Shown here: one piece after another, positions 47,375-60,100 of the stretch
Numbering within the stretch: the stretch's first letter is position 1
Layout: each line of letters begins with the position of its first letter
Origin: Sporothrix humicola
Lineage: Eukaryota > Ascomycota > Sordariomycetes > Ophiostomatales > Ophiostomataceae
Direction: 5' to 3'
NCBI GenBank assembly: GCA_021396245.1
Contig: WNYE01000022.1
Span: 124,001 to 188,000 of the forward strand
DNA length: 64,000 nucleotides
Translations under genes and position numbers: made by a program
The notes under the pieces: model-generated
The model's database searches: none
The model's input: the letters and a program-made list of their open reading frames with translations, nothing else
What the model was told of the DNA's origin: nothing

Positions 47375-50300
47375 GGCGGTTGAGGGGGAGAGGAAACGGC
47401 GGCTGTCAACAGCTCACCGAAGAAAGTCGTGGGAGAATGGCGGTGGGTGGGTGTTGGATAAGAATGAACAGCCGGTCGAGCGGACGAGAAGCGATGAATG
47501 ATGGCCCCGGTGGGTTGGGTGCCAGAGATGAAAAGGAATCGCCGGCAATGAATGCTTTCGATCTCAGGGCGTAGAAAAGATGGTGACGGCGATGGCGGTC
47601 GATCGAGAGGTCGGTCGATTTCGGTTCGGAAAGAAAAGGAGTAGAGGCAGCTTCGCAGCTGCAGCGGAGGCAGCAGCGATTTTCTGTTGGGTACGTACAG
47701 TACAGAAAGGAAGGTGCCGACGATGCAAAGACGAAGGGGGGGGGGAGGAGAGGAAGAAAGAAGAGGAGAGAAAAGAGAAGGCGAGATCGAGAACCAAGAA
47801 TCGAGAAAGGAAAGGAAGGGGAGGAAGCGGAAGGAAAGAAGGGGGGAGGAATGTGCTATGGGGGCAGAGAAAGGCACAGGGTGAAGGAAATTGGAGGGAA
47901 ATGAGCGAGACAGGCGGTGGGAAAGGGAAAAGACGAAAGGGGGAGGTGCGGCCAGGCCAGCGAGAAACAACGGCAGGGACTGCCCGCCAGAGCAGCCAGG
48001 GAAAGGGGAAAGGGACGATTTTGATGGGAAAATGCGGCAGTAGCGATGGGCGATTGGGGGCTCTGTTCCTAGAGTTTGGGGGGCTGGCCACTGTGAGCCA
48101 ACGAGGCCAGGCCTAGCCTACGGAGTGGACGGCCGGGGTACGTAGTAGTGGAGGTTTTTGGTGGTCTGGTGGGCTGGGCGGTGGGCGGCGGTCGAGGCAC
48201 GGCCGTTTTTGTCTGGTCCTATTACCGAAGTGGATAAGGGCCCCAAGGGAAAAACGACAGCTCAGAGGCGAGAGAGGGAAAAAACGGGCGCTGGGCTGCA
48301 GGACAAAGAGCGCCAAAATGGGCCAAAAAAGGGTGAGGAGACGCTGCAGCAGCAAAAAAAAGCGCCCCCCAGACAGCGCAGTAGCGCCTGGCGAATGGGC
48401 GGTCAGCAGGAGCAGATCCGCATTCCCCAAACGGTTGTCCCGAGGTCGACCACTGCGAGAATGCCAGAGACGAGCAGGGAAGGAGCGACTTGAAGTTGAC
48501 CGAACAATACTCAAAACGGGATATGACGGTGTAATACGGAGTATGCAGGATAACTTTTAGATATCTCGGGAAGGAGACAGGGAAACGGCGTGTGTTGACA
48601 AAATGAGCATTGGGACAGAGCGAACGAAAACAAAGCTAGGACAGCCGAGTCAAGCAAGTCAAGCTCAATCCCTCCAGCTCCCAATCTCCATCTCAATCTT
48701 GGAGTACAGGGAGATAGGGAGAGCCAGCACCAATTCGTGCCCTGTCCGCGGAGGTTGTTGGCTTGTGCGCTGCAGCGAATCTCTCATTTGAATTGGACGT
48801 CGTATCTAAACATTTCTGCATTGTGCGCCGCAAGCCAAGCCCAGGTCCATCCAGTGGAGGAAAGAACGAAAAAGATGGGGGCAGCAGGGGCACAGCGAAA
48901 TGCGGGAAGGGAAGGGACGAAAGGACGGTGGATGGCGGACAGGGCCAGACAGCAAGATACAAGATACATTGATTTTGTATGTCGTACTCGTACGCGATAA
49001 AATCGATAAAATAGGAAACACGAAATACAGGATGCTGCAAGATATTTTAAGAGGTCGATTCATGCTGTGCCGTCTCAGTCGTCAGAGCGCATCTCAGCAA
49101 TCAACCACGGGGCGAGTTCAGCACAGGATACGGCAGCAGTTATGTCCGTATTCAAAATACAGGTCCTATCTGATGTTTCGAAACCTGTTTTCAGGGCTTG
49201 TTGACGATTGCAGACTGGAAGAAGCGTTTTTCGTATCCTTTTGCCCCTGTTGTTTACTTGGTTATCGCAGCCGTGTTTAATTATGATTTACGGGTACGGA
49301 TTTGTCCATTTGCGCATATCCGCATTTAAGCACTCGAATAAATCGACTTGCAAGATAACCAGCTTTTCCATTACTTGCCTCGATAAATTAACGATTGTCT
49401 GCGTTTACAATACAAGCTTCGATTAAGTACAAAAGACAATCTCGCGTTGGGTTCTCATCCGATGTTCCATATCGATGAGCGTTTTCAACGACAATTGGGA
49501 AAGAGCGCCGGGTGGAGCCTTTCCTTTGTGTTTTTCTTCCACCTGCCCTGGAGGCGTGTAAAAAAGCGGGCCTGGCGTTTAGGTGGCTGGGCGAGAAGAA
49601 GAGAAGAAGAAATCGGGAAAGAGCAAGAGGTCGTCAAGAAAAAAGACGAGGAGACAAGCTGGTCAATATGGAAATCAAGAGCAAAGGCAAACGAGAAGAA
49701 AAAAGAGGCAAAAGCGGAAAGAGGTCTTGCCCGCGTATGCGTACGGAACAGAGACGTGTCACACGCGTAGGTTGTAGGAGTCAGGCACATAACACCGACC
49801 AGGCTGTGAGGGCACCCTACAGGTCCTGGGCCCAGAACATGCAGAAATCAAAGGGCAAAAGGTGTGCCAGCCATTCATGGGCTCCGGCGCACCTCCCTCA
49901 TTTGTAGCACAACAATGCAGCTGCACACCTGCACCTTCCTCGCAGGAACAGCGAGCGCCAGGCGGCCCCTTCCCATCTTTCCCAACCTTGTCGAGACAGA
50001 GCCCAACCAGAGAAAGGAAAGAGAAAAGAGGGGACAAGGGGGGAGCAGCGAGGTGCAGAAAAGGGGGCTTGTTCCTTTCCTAGCAGCCTGCCAGTCTGCT
50101 TCCAGGCTGTGAGTGGGGCGCTATAGGCGAATCAAAACAGAGAAGGAGCCATCTGGAAAATGGTCAACATTTACGCTCGACATGATGGACAACGAAAGAT
50201 GGGGTTTACAATTGAATTGAGAGGCTTGTCTCTACTCCGTATTTCTCACGAAAACACTCTCTTACGTAGAGGACAACGGCTTCGGTCCGGGGCCCGGCAC

Positions 50301-52636
50301 GGTCTCGCCTTAGCCAAACAAACGGCCATTTGGTACAGAAGCCCCTCGCCCATTCAAATGCAAGATGGTGCCGTCCACGCGTTCACTCCCATGTGCCCAA
50401 TATGAGATCCATGCCGCCCTCTTTCGCTTCACGGATGGCCCGCCATATGCGAGACGAGCCCCGGACAGAAGCCAATGCATTCTCGTCGACGTCGATTCGA
50501 TAAAATCCCAATCACGTGTCGCGATGCAAGGGGAACATGGAAGGAAGGAGCATCAAAGACATCCAAAAGGTAGGAACGGCCATCAATTCGAACGGGTTCT
50601 CCACTCTGTTAAGAGAGTGCTCCACTTATTTTTGCTTTTTCCCTTCTCAAGCCTTTTTTCACTGAATTCTTTTCTTTTTTTTCCTCTATTCGAGACGTTA
50701 CAGCTGGCTCGCAACGTCTGGTTTATTCTCGCGCGGCAGTGAATTCAGGGCGGTTGTCACTCTTCTCCCTGTTTACGACCCGATCTCGGTGACCAAATAG
50801 AGTGTCGAGTCGCCGCTCGAGGCTGTGCTGGGCGTTTTGCAACCGTCGTTTTTGTTTTCCTTCTTTCTGGTGTTTCTATTTGTTCGTTCACTTCCTTTTC
50901 TCTCCTTTCTTTTGTTCGTCGTCTTGTCCTCGCCTTCCTCTAGCAAAATAGCCCGAGATGGCTGGCCGTAGTGCCCGCCCTACTGACAGCGGTTGAGCGA
51001 TAGCGGACGTTGGTGTCAGGAGGAGGCAAAACTGCAAGAAAGAAAAGGAAGGGCTAGAGAAGAACCAGAGAAGAGTTTAAAAACGGCCAGGCCGGCCAAG
51101 CACGAGACCGACCCAGACCTGGCTAGACCGAGAGCAAACAGCAGGTCTCATGCCTCATGCAGGGCGAAAGGGAGGAAGTATGGAATATGGGGTAAAAAGG
51201 AGTAAAAATATGGTAAATCTGATCGCCGTCAGTCTAGGCTTTTAAAGAGTTTCTGAAAATGGCAGGCCGTAGTACGGGAAAGATATATCGAATTGATAGT
51301 ATTACGGCGCTGGCGTTCATCTTCTATAGTGGTGCGAGACGGTGCACAAAATTCAGCCCAGAAATATGCTCCCAAAATACAACGAAGACAGCCACAAAAT
51401 AAGCCTTTCAGCCTTTCGGTATATGGGCAGGCAATCTACGATGAACGGCGCCCCATAATAGGGTACGATGTAATACGATGCAGTGTTGAGCCTCTTTGAA
51501 TTTAGCCTTGCTCGGCATCAGCAGTCACGCGAGGCTGTGCGAAGAGTGTCGTACGTCGTGTAAGCATTAAAGGAAGAAGAAAGAGAATAATAAAAAATAC
51601 GCCAGTGCTCCGCAAATCCAAATCCAAATTCAAATCCGGAGCATACGTCAGAGCACCATTGCTTTTTTTCACAGATAACAGCGGCAAAAGGTAAAAGGCA
51701 AAAGGGACAGCCACGAACCGAGAGGCGGAGCTCAGGACGGCATTGAAAAAAGAGTCCGGCGAGCATAAGTGATCAGCCTATGATGGACGAAGCAGATAGG
51801 AAACCGAGATCCAATACCGTATAGAGTGATATAGGGAAGATACTTATTCTTGAGTGCGTTTACCTGGTAAAACGACGAACCCAGGCGGCCTGAGGAATCG
51901 CTCGACGCAATCTGCAAGTTGGACAAACGGGGCCACAGAACCATGGAATAGTCGATCGTGGTTTGCTTCTTCAGGATCAATCGACGCGCATCACACAATC
52001 CAAGAACGTGCACAGCCGGATTTGTGCGGTATGCCAAATGCATCATACTGATAGATATCTATGTAATTTGAGAAATAAAGTGGTAGTATTCGGGTTGTAT
52101 TTCAAACGCCTCCTTACAAGGTGTATCTGCTTTATTGTGAAATTGGTATTTCCTTTTTTTTTCTTTTCTTTTCTTTTTTTTTTAAAAAAAAAATATACAT
52201 TTAAAAAATGTTGAAATGAGGAATAAAAAAACAAATAGAAATCGAACGGAATATCCTATATTCACAGAAACAATTCAAAACAATGGAAACACCTAAAAAG
52301 TATATTTATCTTTACATATTCAATAGTAAAGGGGGTGAAAGTCAACAACTGTCGTCCTAGAACACACAGTGCCAAACAGTGCAAACACACAACAAGACAC
52401 AGTGCATATCGATACCGGTTTCCCCACTGTATCTTTCAACCAAGCCTCAAAAAAAGTTGATTGAATGAGTTGGAGAGCAGTGTAAAGAGAGATATCAACT
52501 CAATACCACGACAACAACACGATACCCGGCGATTGGCAGTGCGTGCCCAAAGCTTTGTGCAGAAACAATATCCATACATTTTATCTAGAATAAATCCACG
52601 ACTCCACCCCACACACAACAACACACACACACACAC
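47375..52636. other. Intergenic region between casein kinase and Rrp4 (5.3 kb)
   Basis: A divergent spacer. About 47700-47960 is almost pure purine on the plus strand, hence CT-rich on the kinase strand, as expected for its leader. TACGGAGTA copies lie at 48535 and 50233. A T-run/A-run low-complexity patch is at about 52150-52210. No coding or structured RNA gene is supported. Confidence 0.55.
52610..52636. repeat. (AC)n microsatellite abutting the Rrp4 start codon
   Basis: A CA/AC repeat with one interruption ends exactly at the base before ATG 52637, so it should be in the 5' leader. It may vary in length between strains. Confidence 0.85.
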
Positions 52637-53875
52637 ATGCCGATTACAATTCTGCCGCCACTTCAGGCGGCGTCTCGCCGGTTCCAGTCGACGGCGGCCA
52701 AGACGAGCGGCTGGTCGGCGACAAGGGGCGCTGGCAAAGGCGGCGACGACGATTCAGACACATCGGACGATATCTCAATAGACGGCGGCGAGGATGGCGA
52801 GATCGACAACGACAACGACGACGACAAGGCTGGCGGCAGCTACGAGATTGTCACGCCGGGCGAGGTGATCACAGACGACCCGCAGTGGATGCGCGGCCAC
52901 GGCACGTATGCCGACACGCGGGGCTCTTCGGGAGGCATTGTGTCGTCACTGGCGGGCACGGTGATCCGCACAAACCGGCTGCTGTCGGTGCGTCCGCTGC
53001 GCGCACGCTATGCGCCAGAAGTCGGTGATCTGGTTGTCGGCCGGATTGTCGAGGTGCAGGCCCGACGGTGGCGGGTGGACGTTGGCGCGTCGCAGCTGGC
53101 GGCGCTCCCGCTGTCGGCAATCAACCTGCCGGGCGGTGTCCTGCGCAAACGCACCGAGACGGACGAGCTGCAGATCCGCACGTTCTTCGCCGAGGGCGAC
53201 CTGCTGGTGGCGGAGGTGCAGCAGATCTTTGGCGATGGCGTGGCCGTGCTGCACACGCGGTCGCTGCGCTACGGCAAGCTGAGAAACGGCGTGTTCTTTG
53301 CTGTGACGGGCGGTGGTGCCGGTGCAGGCGCTGGTGTTGTTCGCGCTCGGCGGCAAGTCTGGACCGTCAGCGGCGACGACGACGACGAACACGCCGAGGA
53401 CGACGCGATGCACGGCAACGAGGAGGCTGGCGGGAACCGGCACGCGGCCGCCTATGGCACGGGCGCCGGCAAGATCGACGTGATCCTCGGCGTCAATGGA
53501 TTCGTGTTCATCGGCGCGCACGTCGACCCGCATTCAGCACATCAATCTGCCGCTGTGGCCGGTGCGTCGCCAGGAACGCCCAGCTCGGCTTCAGGGGCGG
53601 TCGGCATCAACAACATCGAGGAGGCCGTCAGTGCTGCCATCTACTCGAGCCAGAACGACCCCATCAGCCGCGAGACGATGCGTGAGATTGCGCGTTTGCG
53701 GAGTGTCGTTGGATTACTGGTTGAGCACCGGTTGCCCATCGACGAGATCTCGGTCATGAAGGCCTATCGCGAGGCTCTGGACGTTGCCCGCCACTCGTCA
53801 GACCGCGGCGAAGACGACGTGTATATGGGAGGCGAGCGCGGCGACAAGATAGCGGCAGGTCTGGGGGGCAGATAA
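52637..53875 (+). CDS. RRP4: Exosome cap subunit Rrp4 (EXOSC2)
   Basis: A single exon of 412 residues. Rrp4 is one of three S1/KH cap proteins of the RNA exosome, acting in 3'-to-5' RNA decay and rRNA processing in nucleus and cytoplasm. The N-terminal domain holds IVTPGEVITDDPQWMRGHGT, the family signature. The S1 domain lies at about 125-210 (GDLVVGRIVEVQARRWRVDV, SAINLPGGV). The KH part contains DVILGVNGFVFIG near 280. Two acidic low-complexity inserts (about 36-65 and 248-262) and a Gly/Ala-rich insert make it longer than yeast Rrp4 (359). The start is the only ATG ahead of the conserved region and sits directly after an AC repeat. Its 3' end converges on the ankyrin gene with 248 bp between stop codons. 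Confidence 0.9.
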   Translation: MPITILPPLQAASRRFQSTAAKTSGWSATRGAGKGGDDDSDTSDDISIDGGEDGEIDNDNDDDKAGGSYEIVTPGEVITDDPQWMRGHGTYADTRGSSGGIVSSLAGTVIRTNRLLSVRPLRARYAPEVGDLVVGRIVEVQARRWRVDVGASQLAALPLSAINLPGGVLRKRTETDELQIRTFFAEGDLLVAEVQQIFGDGVAVLHTRSLRYGKLRNGVFFAVTGGGAGAGAGVVRARRQVWTVSGDDDDEHAEDDAMHGNEEAGGNRHAAAYGTGAGKIDVILGVNGFVFIGAHVDPHSAHQSAAVAGASPGTPSSASGAVGINNIEEAVSAAIYSSQNDPISRETMREIARLRSVVGLLVEHRLPIDEISVMKAYREALDVARHSSDRGEDDVYMGGERGDKIAAGLGGR

Positions 53876-54123
53876 GAGGCGATAGGTGTTGTCTTGGGTG
53901 TTTTGGCTGGTTCTTTTCATGTGGTTAAATGTGGTTAAAAGTCTCTCGGTTTATCTTGTATCTTGCATGTTCTGCGCTGTGCAAATTTAGGGCAACTCTC
54001 GGCTGGCGTTTATATGAAATATCATCATGTCGATTTTGGACTGTCATTCAATGCATAATGTTCCCGAAGACGCCTGGTGTCTCGTCCCTCTCCCTCCCTC
54101 TGAGTCTGTGTACATCTTCCTCT

Positions 54124-57100
54124 CTATACGCGGCGCGTAATAACAATTTCGGGATCTCGCGAGCGGACCATCGAGCGGACCTTCGAGCGGACCCTCGAGC
54201 GGACCCGGCTCGCTGCCCGCTGCCCATATGGCGGACGGCGGCTGTCGCCTGGGTCTTCTGTGCCTTCGCGCAGCTTCCACTTGTGCCCGGCAAAGTGGGT
54301 GTGCTCTGCGCTCCAGTGGCACTTGAAGCAGAGGTCGAAGTCGGCACAATCCATGCACTTGTAGCATGCACCGATCGTTGGCTGATTTGTTAGCAAATGT
54401 TGCTGGAAAGGATGGGAAAATGAAAAGAAAGGAGATTGATAAGGTCGTAAAAACCCCAAGATGCAGTTCTGCTTACCATTAAGTAGCACCCATCGCAGGT
54501 GATGGCCCAGTTCGAATGGCCGGGTGCCAACGGCACATTGGTGTGCTTGAACGCGACGTGCTTATCCTCTGGCCCCTCCGGCTCCAGCTTGCCGTCGTCG
54601 TCTGTGGCTGCCTTGCCGGCGTTTCGCGCCGCAATCTTTTCAGCCCGCTCTTCCAGTGCCATCGTGATGGCCGGCAGCGTTTCGGTCGCGTCGTGGTATT
54701 GTGCAATGTTGAGCGGCGTCCAGCCGTCGCGAGTCTCAAGGCTGGGGTCCGACCCGTTCTCCAACAAAAGCTGCACAACTTCTTCGCCCTCTTCCAGTCG
54801 ACACGCCCAGTGCAGTGGTGTCCAGCCGTCGTTGTCGAGGATGTCGATCTCGTTCTTCAGCTGGAGCCGCGGGTGCTCCAAAAAGTACCGGAGCGTATCC
54901 ACATCCGACGAGCTGGCCGCAAAATGCAGCAACCGACGGCCCTGCTTGTCGGGATCGAGGGCGTTGCCAAAGGGCATCGGCTCGCCGCCGTGGCTGAGGT
55001 TCTCGGCCACAGCCAAAAGCTTTTCAAACGCATCCAGCGCGCGGGACTGGACGGCAACGTGCAGTGCGTTGCGGCCCTGGATATCGCGGGCCAGAACACT
55101 GGATGCGTTTTCGGCTAGCAGCAGGTCGATTGTGGCCGATGATGTCGAGGAAACGGCAGCGCTGAGTGCGTTGGGATACGAGCCGCCGCCCAGCGTCGCG
55201 TCTGCTCCAGCCTCCAGTAGCATGTTGACAGCCCGGCTGAAGCCGCCGGACGCTGCTGCCGTGAGCGCCGTGTTGAACTGGCCACTCTCCTCGTCAACAT
55301 CAGCGCCATAGCTCAAGAGAAGATCCACCATCGCGGTGTTGCCAGAGCTGGCTGCGATCTGCAAAGGCGCCGCATAAACTATGCTGGGACCGTCCTCGTC
55401 CCTCGTTTTTCCCAAGTCTTTGCCCGAGTCCTTGCTCTTGTTACCAGGTTTGATCTTGTTTCCGCCGTCTCCCTTGTTGTCGCTGTCTCTGCGTTGCTTC
55501 GACAGGCGCTGCTGGGCCTCGAGGAGTATCCTGGCTGTCTTTATGTTGCCGCGCTGGATGGTATAGCTAAGGGCTGTAAGGTTGTTGTAGTCTCTCAGCT
55601 CCATGTCCGCGCCAAGCTCCACCATTTTGACCACGACCTCGTCGTCACCGCGCTTTGCTGCTAGGATTAGTGGCGAACGCCGCGTGGTTGTCGAATCGGC
55701 GTTGAAGATCCGGGCCATCTCCTTTTCCATGTTGTTTTCAATGGCGTACGTTTCCATGCAGTCCAACACTCGCAATGCTAGCGGTACCAGTCCACGCGCG
55801 ATGGCTGTATACAGCACCGACATGCCGTTCGAGTCCAGCTGGAAAAGCACTGCTTTATTGGCGTCCAGCAGCTTGTGAGCTGCCGCCTGGCTCCTTGTTT
55901 CCACGGCATGGTGCAGCGCGCTGCGGTTCGACCGGTCCAGCAGGTCCGTGTTGGCCCCGAATGTCAGCAGAATGCCGATTGTCTCGTCAACTCCGTTCTT
56001 TGCGGCGTGCATCAGCACGGTCCTGCCCTCGTTGTTTTCCATGTCCACATCAAAGCCCTGGTCAATCAGCCAGATCAGCGCCTCGCACGTCTTATATGCT
56101 GCATGGAGCACTGTGTCGCCGTTGGTCGCGCGCGCGTACACTGCGCTCTTGTCGCCGCCCAGCAGAAACTGCATCATGTCCACGCCGCTCCAGCACGCCG
56201 CAAGATGTAGAGGCAGCCACCCGTCAATATCCGCCTTCTGCGTGCTGATGCCTGCAGCAACCAGCATTTCCGCTGCGAGCACAGCCGTGCGGGCGGAACT
56301 TTGTGCTGCACTATGCAGGGCGTTCATTTCACGGTCGCCCGTGATTGTCACGTCGACGCCGTTTTGGGCCAGCAGCGCTTCGAGGATGTTGATATGGCCA
56401 CGCTGTGCTGCCCAATGGAGAGCTGTATGTTTTGAACCGTCGAGTGCATTCACCGGGGCGCCATTCTGGAGCAGCAGGTGGATCACGCCCACCTCACGCT
56501 CGCAGCTCCGAGACATAGCCGCCAACGCCAGGATACCCTGTGTCGTCCGCCCGACCCATGCTGCTGCATCGGCCCCGTTCTTGAGGAGAAGCCGCACTGT
56601 CTCGACATGCCCGGCAACAGCCGCTAGGGCTAGGGGTGTCATTTCGCTCTCGTCAGCAACGTTTGGATCGGCGCCCTTCTGTAGGAGAACCTCAACGATA
56701 TCGCCGTGTCCTTTGACAGCAGCGCAGTGCAGGGCCATCCGGTCGTCCGAATCGCTTCCATTGACCAGATTCAATGCTGCAATAGAGTCACATAACTCGA
56801 AGCAGTGGTTGACAAATTCCAGGTGGCCATACTCGCACGCACGGATGAACGGATGGGCGAGCTCATTTGGCTGTTTGACTGGTTTGGACGAGTTGAGAAG
56901 GAGCATCGCAAGGGACTCGTCACCGGGACGCATCTCTGTACGGATGGCTGCGCATAATATATCACTGGATGCAGGGCGATGAGATCTCGGCACAGCTGCA
57001 ATAGTCGGGTGTTGCAAAATGAGCTTGACGGTCTCGACGCAGTTTTGCTTGCAGGCAGCAACAATGGCGTGTTGAATATTCGACCAGGACGTGTAGGATT

Positions 57101-60100
57101 TCGTAATTGATTTCCCTCTTCCTTCGTCACCCTGGTTGTCCTCAGTGTCGCTTGTAGGGGCTGATTCTGCGCTTTTCCCGTTGGGGTCATCCAGCAAGAT
57201 GACAGTGTGGTCCAGTAGAAGTGTGACAATGTCATTGTATCCTCGCTCAGCAGCGGGAACTAGGAGATTCATATCGACAGGAGCTTCCTCTGAACTAATA
57301 CTCTGAGCGTCGCTTTTCTCGTCGTCGTCCAGGCCAGTGTCGACTTCGTAGATGGTGGCCTTTGTTTCCTCGACCAGAAACTTGGTGCAACCGACATTGC
57401 CGTAGCATACAGCTAGCCGTAAAGGCTTCATAGACCCATCGATCAACACGTCAACGTCTGCTCCATGTTCTTGAACTACTAGCTTCAGCAACTCGGTGTA
57501 GCCAAATATGGCAGCGTGGCACGCAACATGGCTCATAAGCTTCTTTCGCCGAGCGCGTGCTTTCTGATTGGAGGATTTCTCCATCCAGCTCAAGAGTGGC
57601 TTGTACAGTGCCGATGAATTGGTCACAGCCCCGATTTCCAGGGCAGTGTCGATGGCGAGGCCGGAGTCGGATCCGTCGACCAGTTTGTCGGACGCGAGAA
57701 GCATCTCTAGAATCTCCGTGTGGTGGTAACGGGCCGCCATAGCGACGGCGCCTGCGATCTCGTTTGAGTCCGTCGCATCTTCTAGGAGCTGGGCCACGAT
57801 GCTAGGAATGCCCACTTGCACAGAAAAGACCAGGGCGCCTTCCAAGTAAATATCCCCCGCGCGCCGGAACCTTGACCAGTAGTACTCTTTTTCCATCTTT
57901 CGCTGCTTGGCCATCAGAGCCTCGTTCTCAGATACGCTCACAACCTTGGAAAGCTCGACTTTCCCATCTTCGAGGTGTTGCCGCCAAAAGTCGATTGCAT
58001 AGCCGCTCAGTGCCTGCATGCTGGCCCTTATCCTGGGTAGAACGCTGCTCATCGAAGAAACGAGAACAAGGACGTCGGCAATCACTTTATCATCAGGAAT
58101 CCCCGTAGGTGTCCGGTCGGCTTTGAGTCGTTGCTGTTCCCATTCGAGACAGTCCCGAAAAAAGCCACCGATAACTTTGCTAGGGAAGCATATCCTTTTG
58201 CTCGTTGCGTATATGAGAGCGCCGAAAGCAGCCTTTAGGGAGGGCAACATATTTTCTGGCACTGGGAGGCTGCTGCTCGAGAGACGCATGCCAGATCGGA
58301 GCTCCTCTACGGTAAGAGGTCGTTTTGCATACACAATCCAACCGATGGCAGCCTTTGCCCATGGCGGAGAACTGTGGAAGGCCCTTTTGACATTGTTAGA
58401 GAGGATGTCCCAGATAGGTAGTTTGGGACTGCTAGGGCTGCGGTAGTCCAGAATCGTAGGGTCTTCTTTAATGACAGCACGAAGACCATATATCATTTCG
58501 GCATCGTAGCCGCAATCATCCACTATCAGAGATTGATACACTGCGTGTTGCTGTTTCGCAGGGTAGGTAGCGGCTACCAGCGCACCGGAAAACTTTGTTA
58601 GGGTTTCTTTGCCGAAAACGGAGACCGGGTCAACCACATTTTCTTCACACCAGGGCGTGTCGTGAAGTGAAGATTGATATAAAACACGCCGGTCGTATAG
58701 TAAGATCAGCCTCAGATTCGGCATGGTTTTGTTCTCCTCGCTTTCATCCACATTGTCTATGTCAAGAAGTGAGTGAAGAAACTTCATAGAATCCTTCCAT
58801 CTGGGCGCGTCCAGGGGCATGTTTTCGACAATGATGTATAGAGGTGTGCCATCCTTGCCTTTTGGCAGCGACATGTTCAGTAGCAGTCTCCGGAAAAGTT
58901 TTGCAAAGTTTCTCGAGGTCCATGCGTTGGACTTGCTCATTGCCACTGAAAGAGGCTCGATGAAGTTGAAGAGATAGGGTGCATTTAAAAGAATTTGAAG
59001 GACTAGAGAGCCCCATAGCGCACCGGGAGCCTGGAGCTTGATGTTGTGAGGCGAATAGGCATAGTAAATGACAGGGAGGCTGTGGGATCGAAGGCATTGA
59101 AAGAGAGCACGTGCATCCAACCCGCTTTCTCCGATGGCAACCAGAGTGTTGGTGTTGGAGAAGTGCTCGTCGAGGAAGACTAGTGTCTCTGGTTTTGTCT
59201 TCGTTTTTGAACTTTTCCAGTGGCTGAGCTCAAGGAAGCGATGCAGTTCATCATCATGGGTTTGAAATAGTTCATTTGGCGGGTACTTGCGAGACAGGAA
59301 CATGAGGTTGTTGCAATACATCTCTCGCGAATCTAATACGAATATCAGTTATGGCTCGGGGGCATCGATAGAGTCCGAACACTGATCTTACCGTATCTGA
59401 TAGCCTCAGCTATATCGAGAAACACCAGATCGTCGTCACTTGAAAACGTGACAAGGTCCTCGTGTTTTGTTTGACGGGGGAGCATAATCTCGTGGACAAC
59501 GCCCATGGTAGCCGAATACGGAGGCAGAACCTGAGAGCAAAACGTGTTAGACTGTGAGTAACACAGGTTGCCTACCAGCAGTAGAAGAGAGTCACATACC
59601 GGCCGGTCCTTTGACTCGCTGTCCATTTCTTGATAGACGCTCATAAATCGGCATTCCGCGGACACATTGAGGAAGCTGCGAGAAACCTCCTCGAGAAATG
59701 GGGAGAGGCGGCCGAGTCGTGTAGACAGGTTCGGAATCATGCGCAGTTTCGCTGGTGACGCCAAGATAATGCTCAGCACCAGGTCCTCCCACGAGTCTTC
59801 GTCGAGGGCACGATGTGGTGTTCCAAAGAAGATCTAAAGAACAAGGGGTAAGGTAAACATCGATGTGTTAGTAATTTTTTTGCCCGAACTAGAAGGGTAA
59901 AGTAGGGCCACGCACGATTCTTTTAGCATTTCGGACAAAGCTCTTGTATCTTTCTTTCTCGCGGGCAATGAGAAGCGCCTTGACAATGGCAAGTAGGTCA
60001 GTACTAGTCTCAAGGAATATATGAAGCGTAGCCAAAACCGGAGGAGCTCTTACTTTCTTTACTACAATGCCACCGAGATCATGGGCGACAAAAACGATAG

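Noticed and set aside
50580..50610. Possible tRNA T-loop (TTCGAA) near Rrp4 upstream region
   Set aside because: The flanking bases cannot form a five-base T stem and no A-box lies at the right distance.
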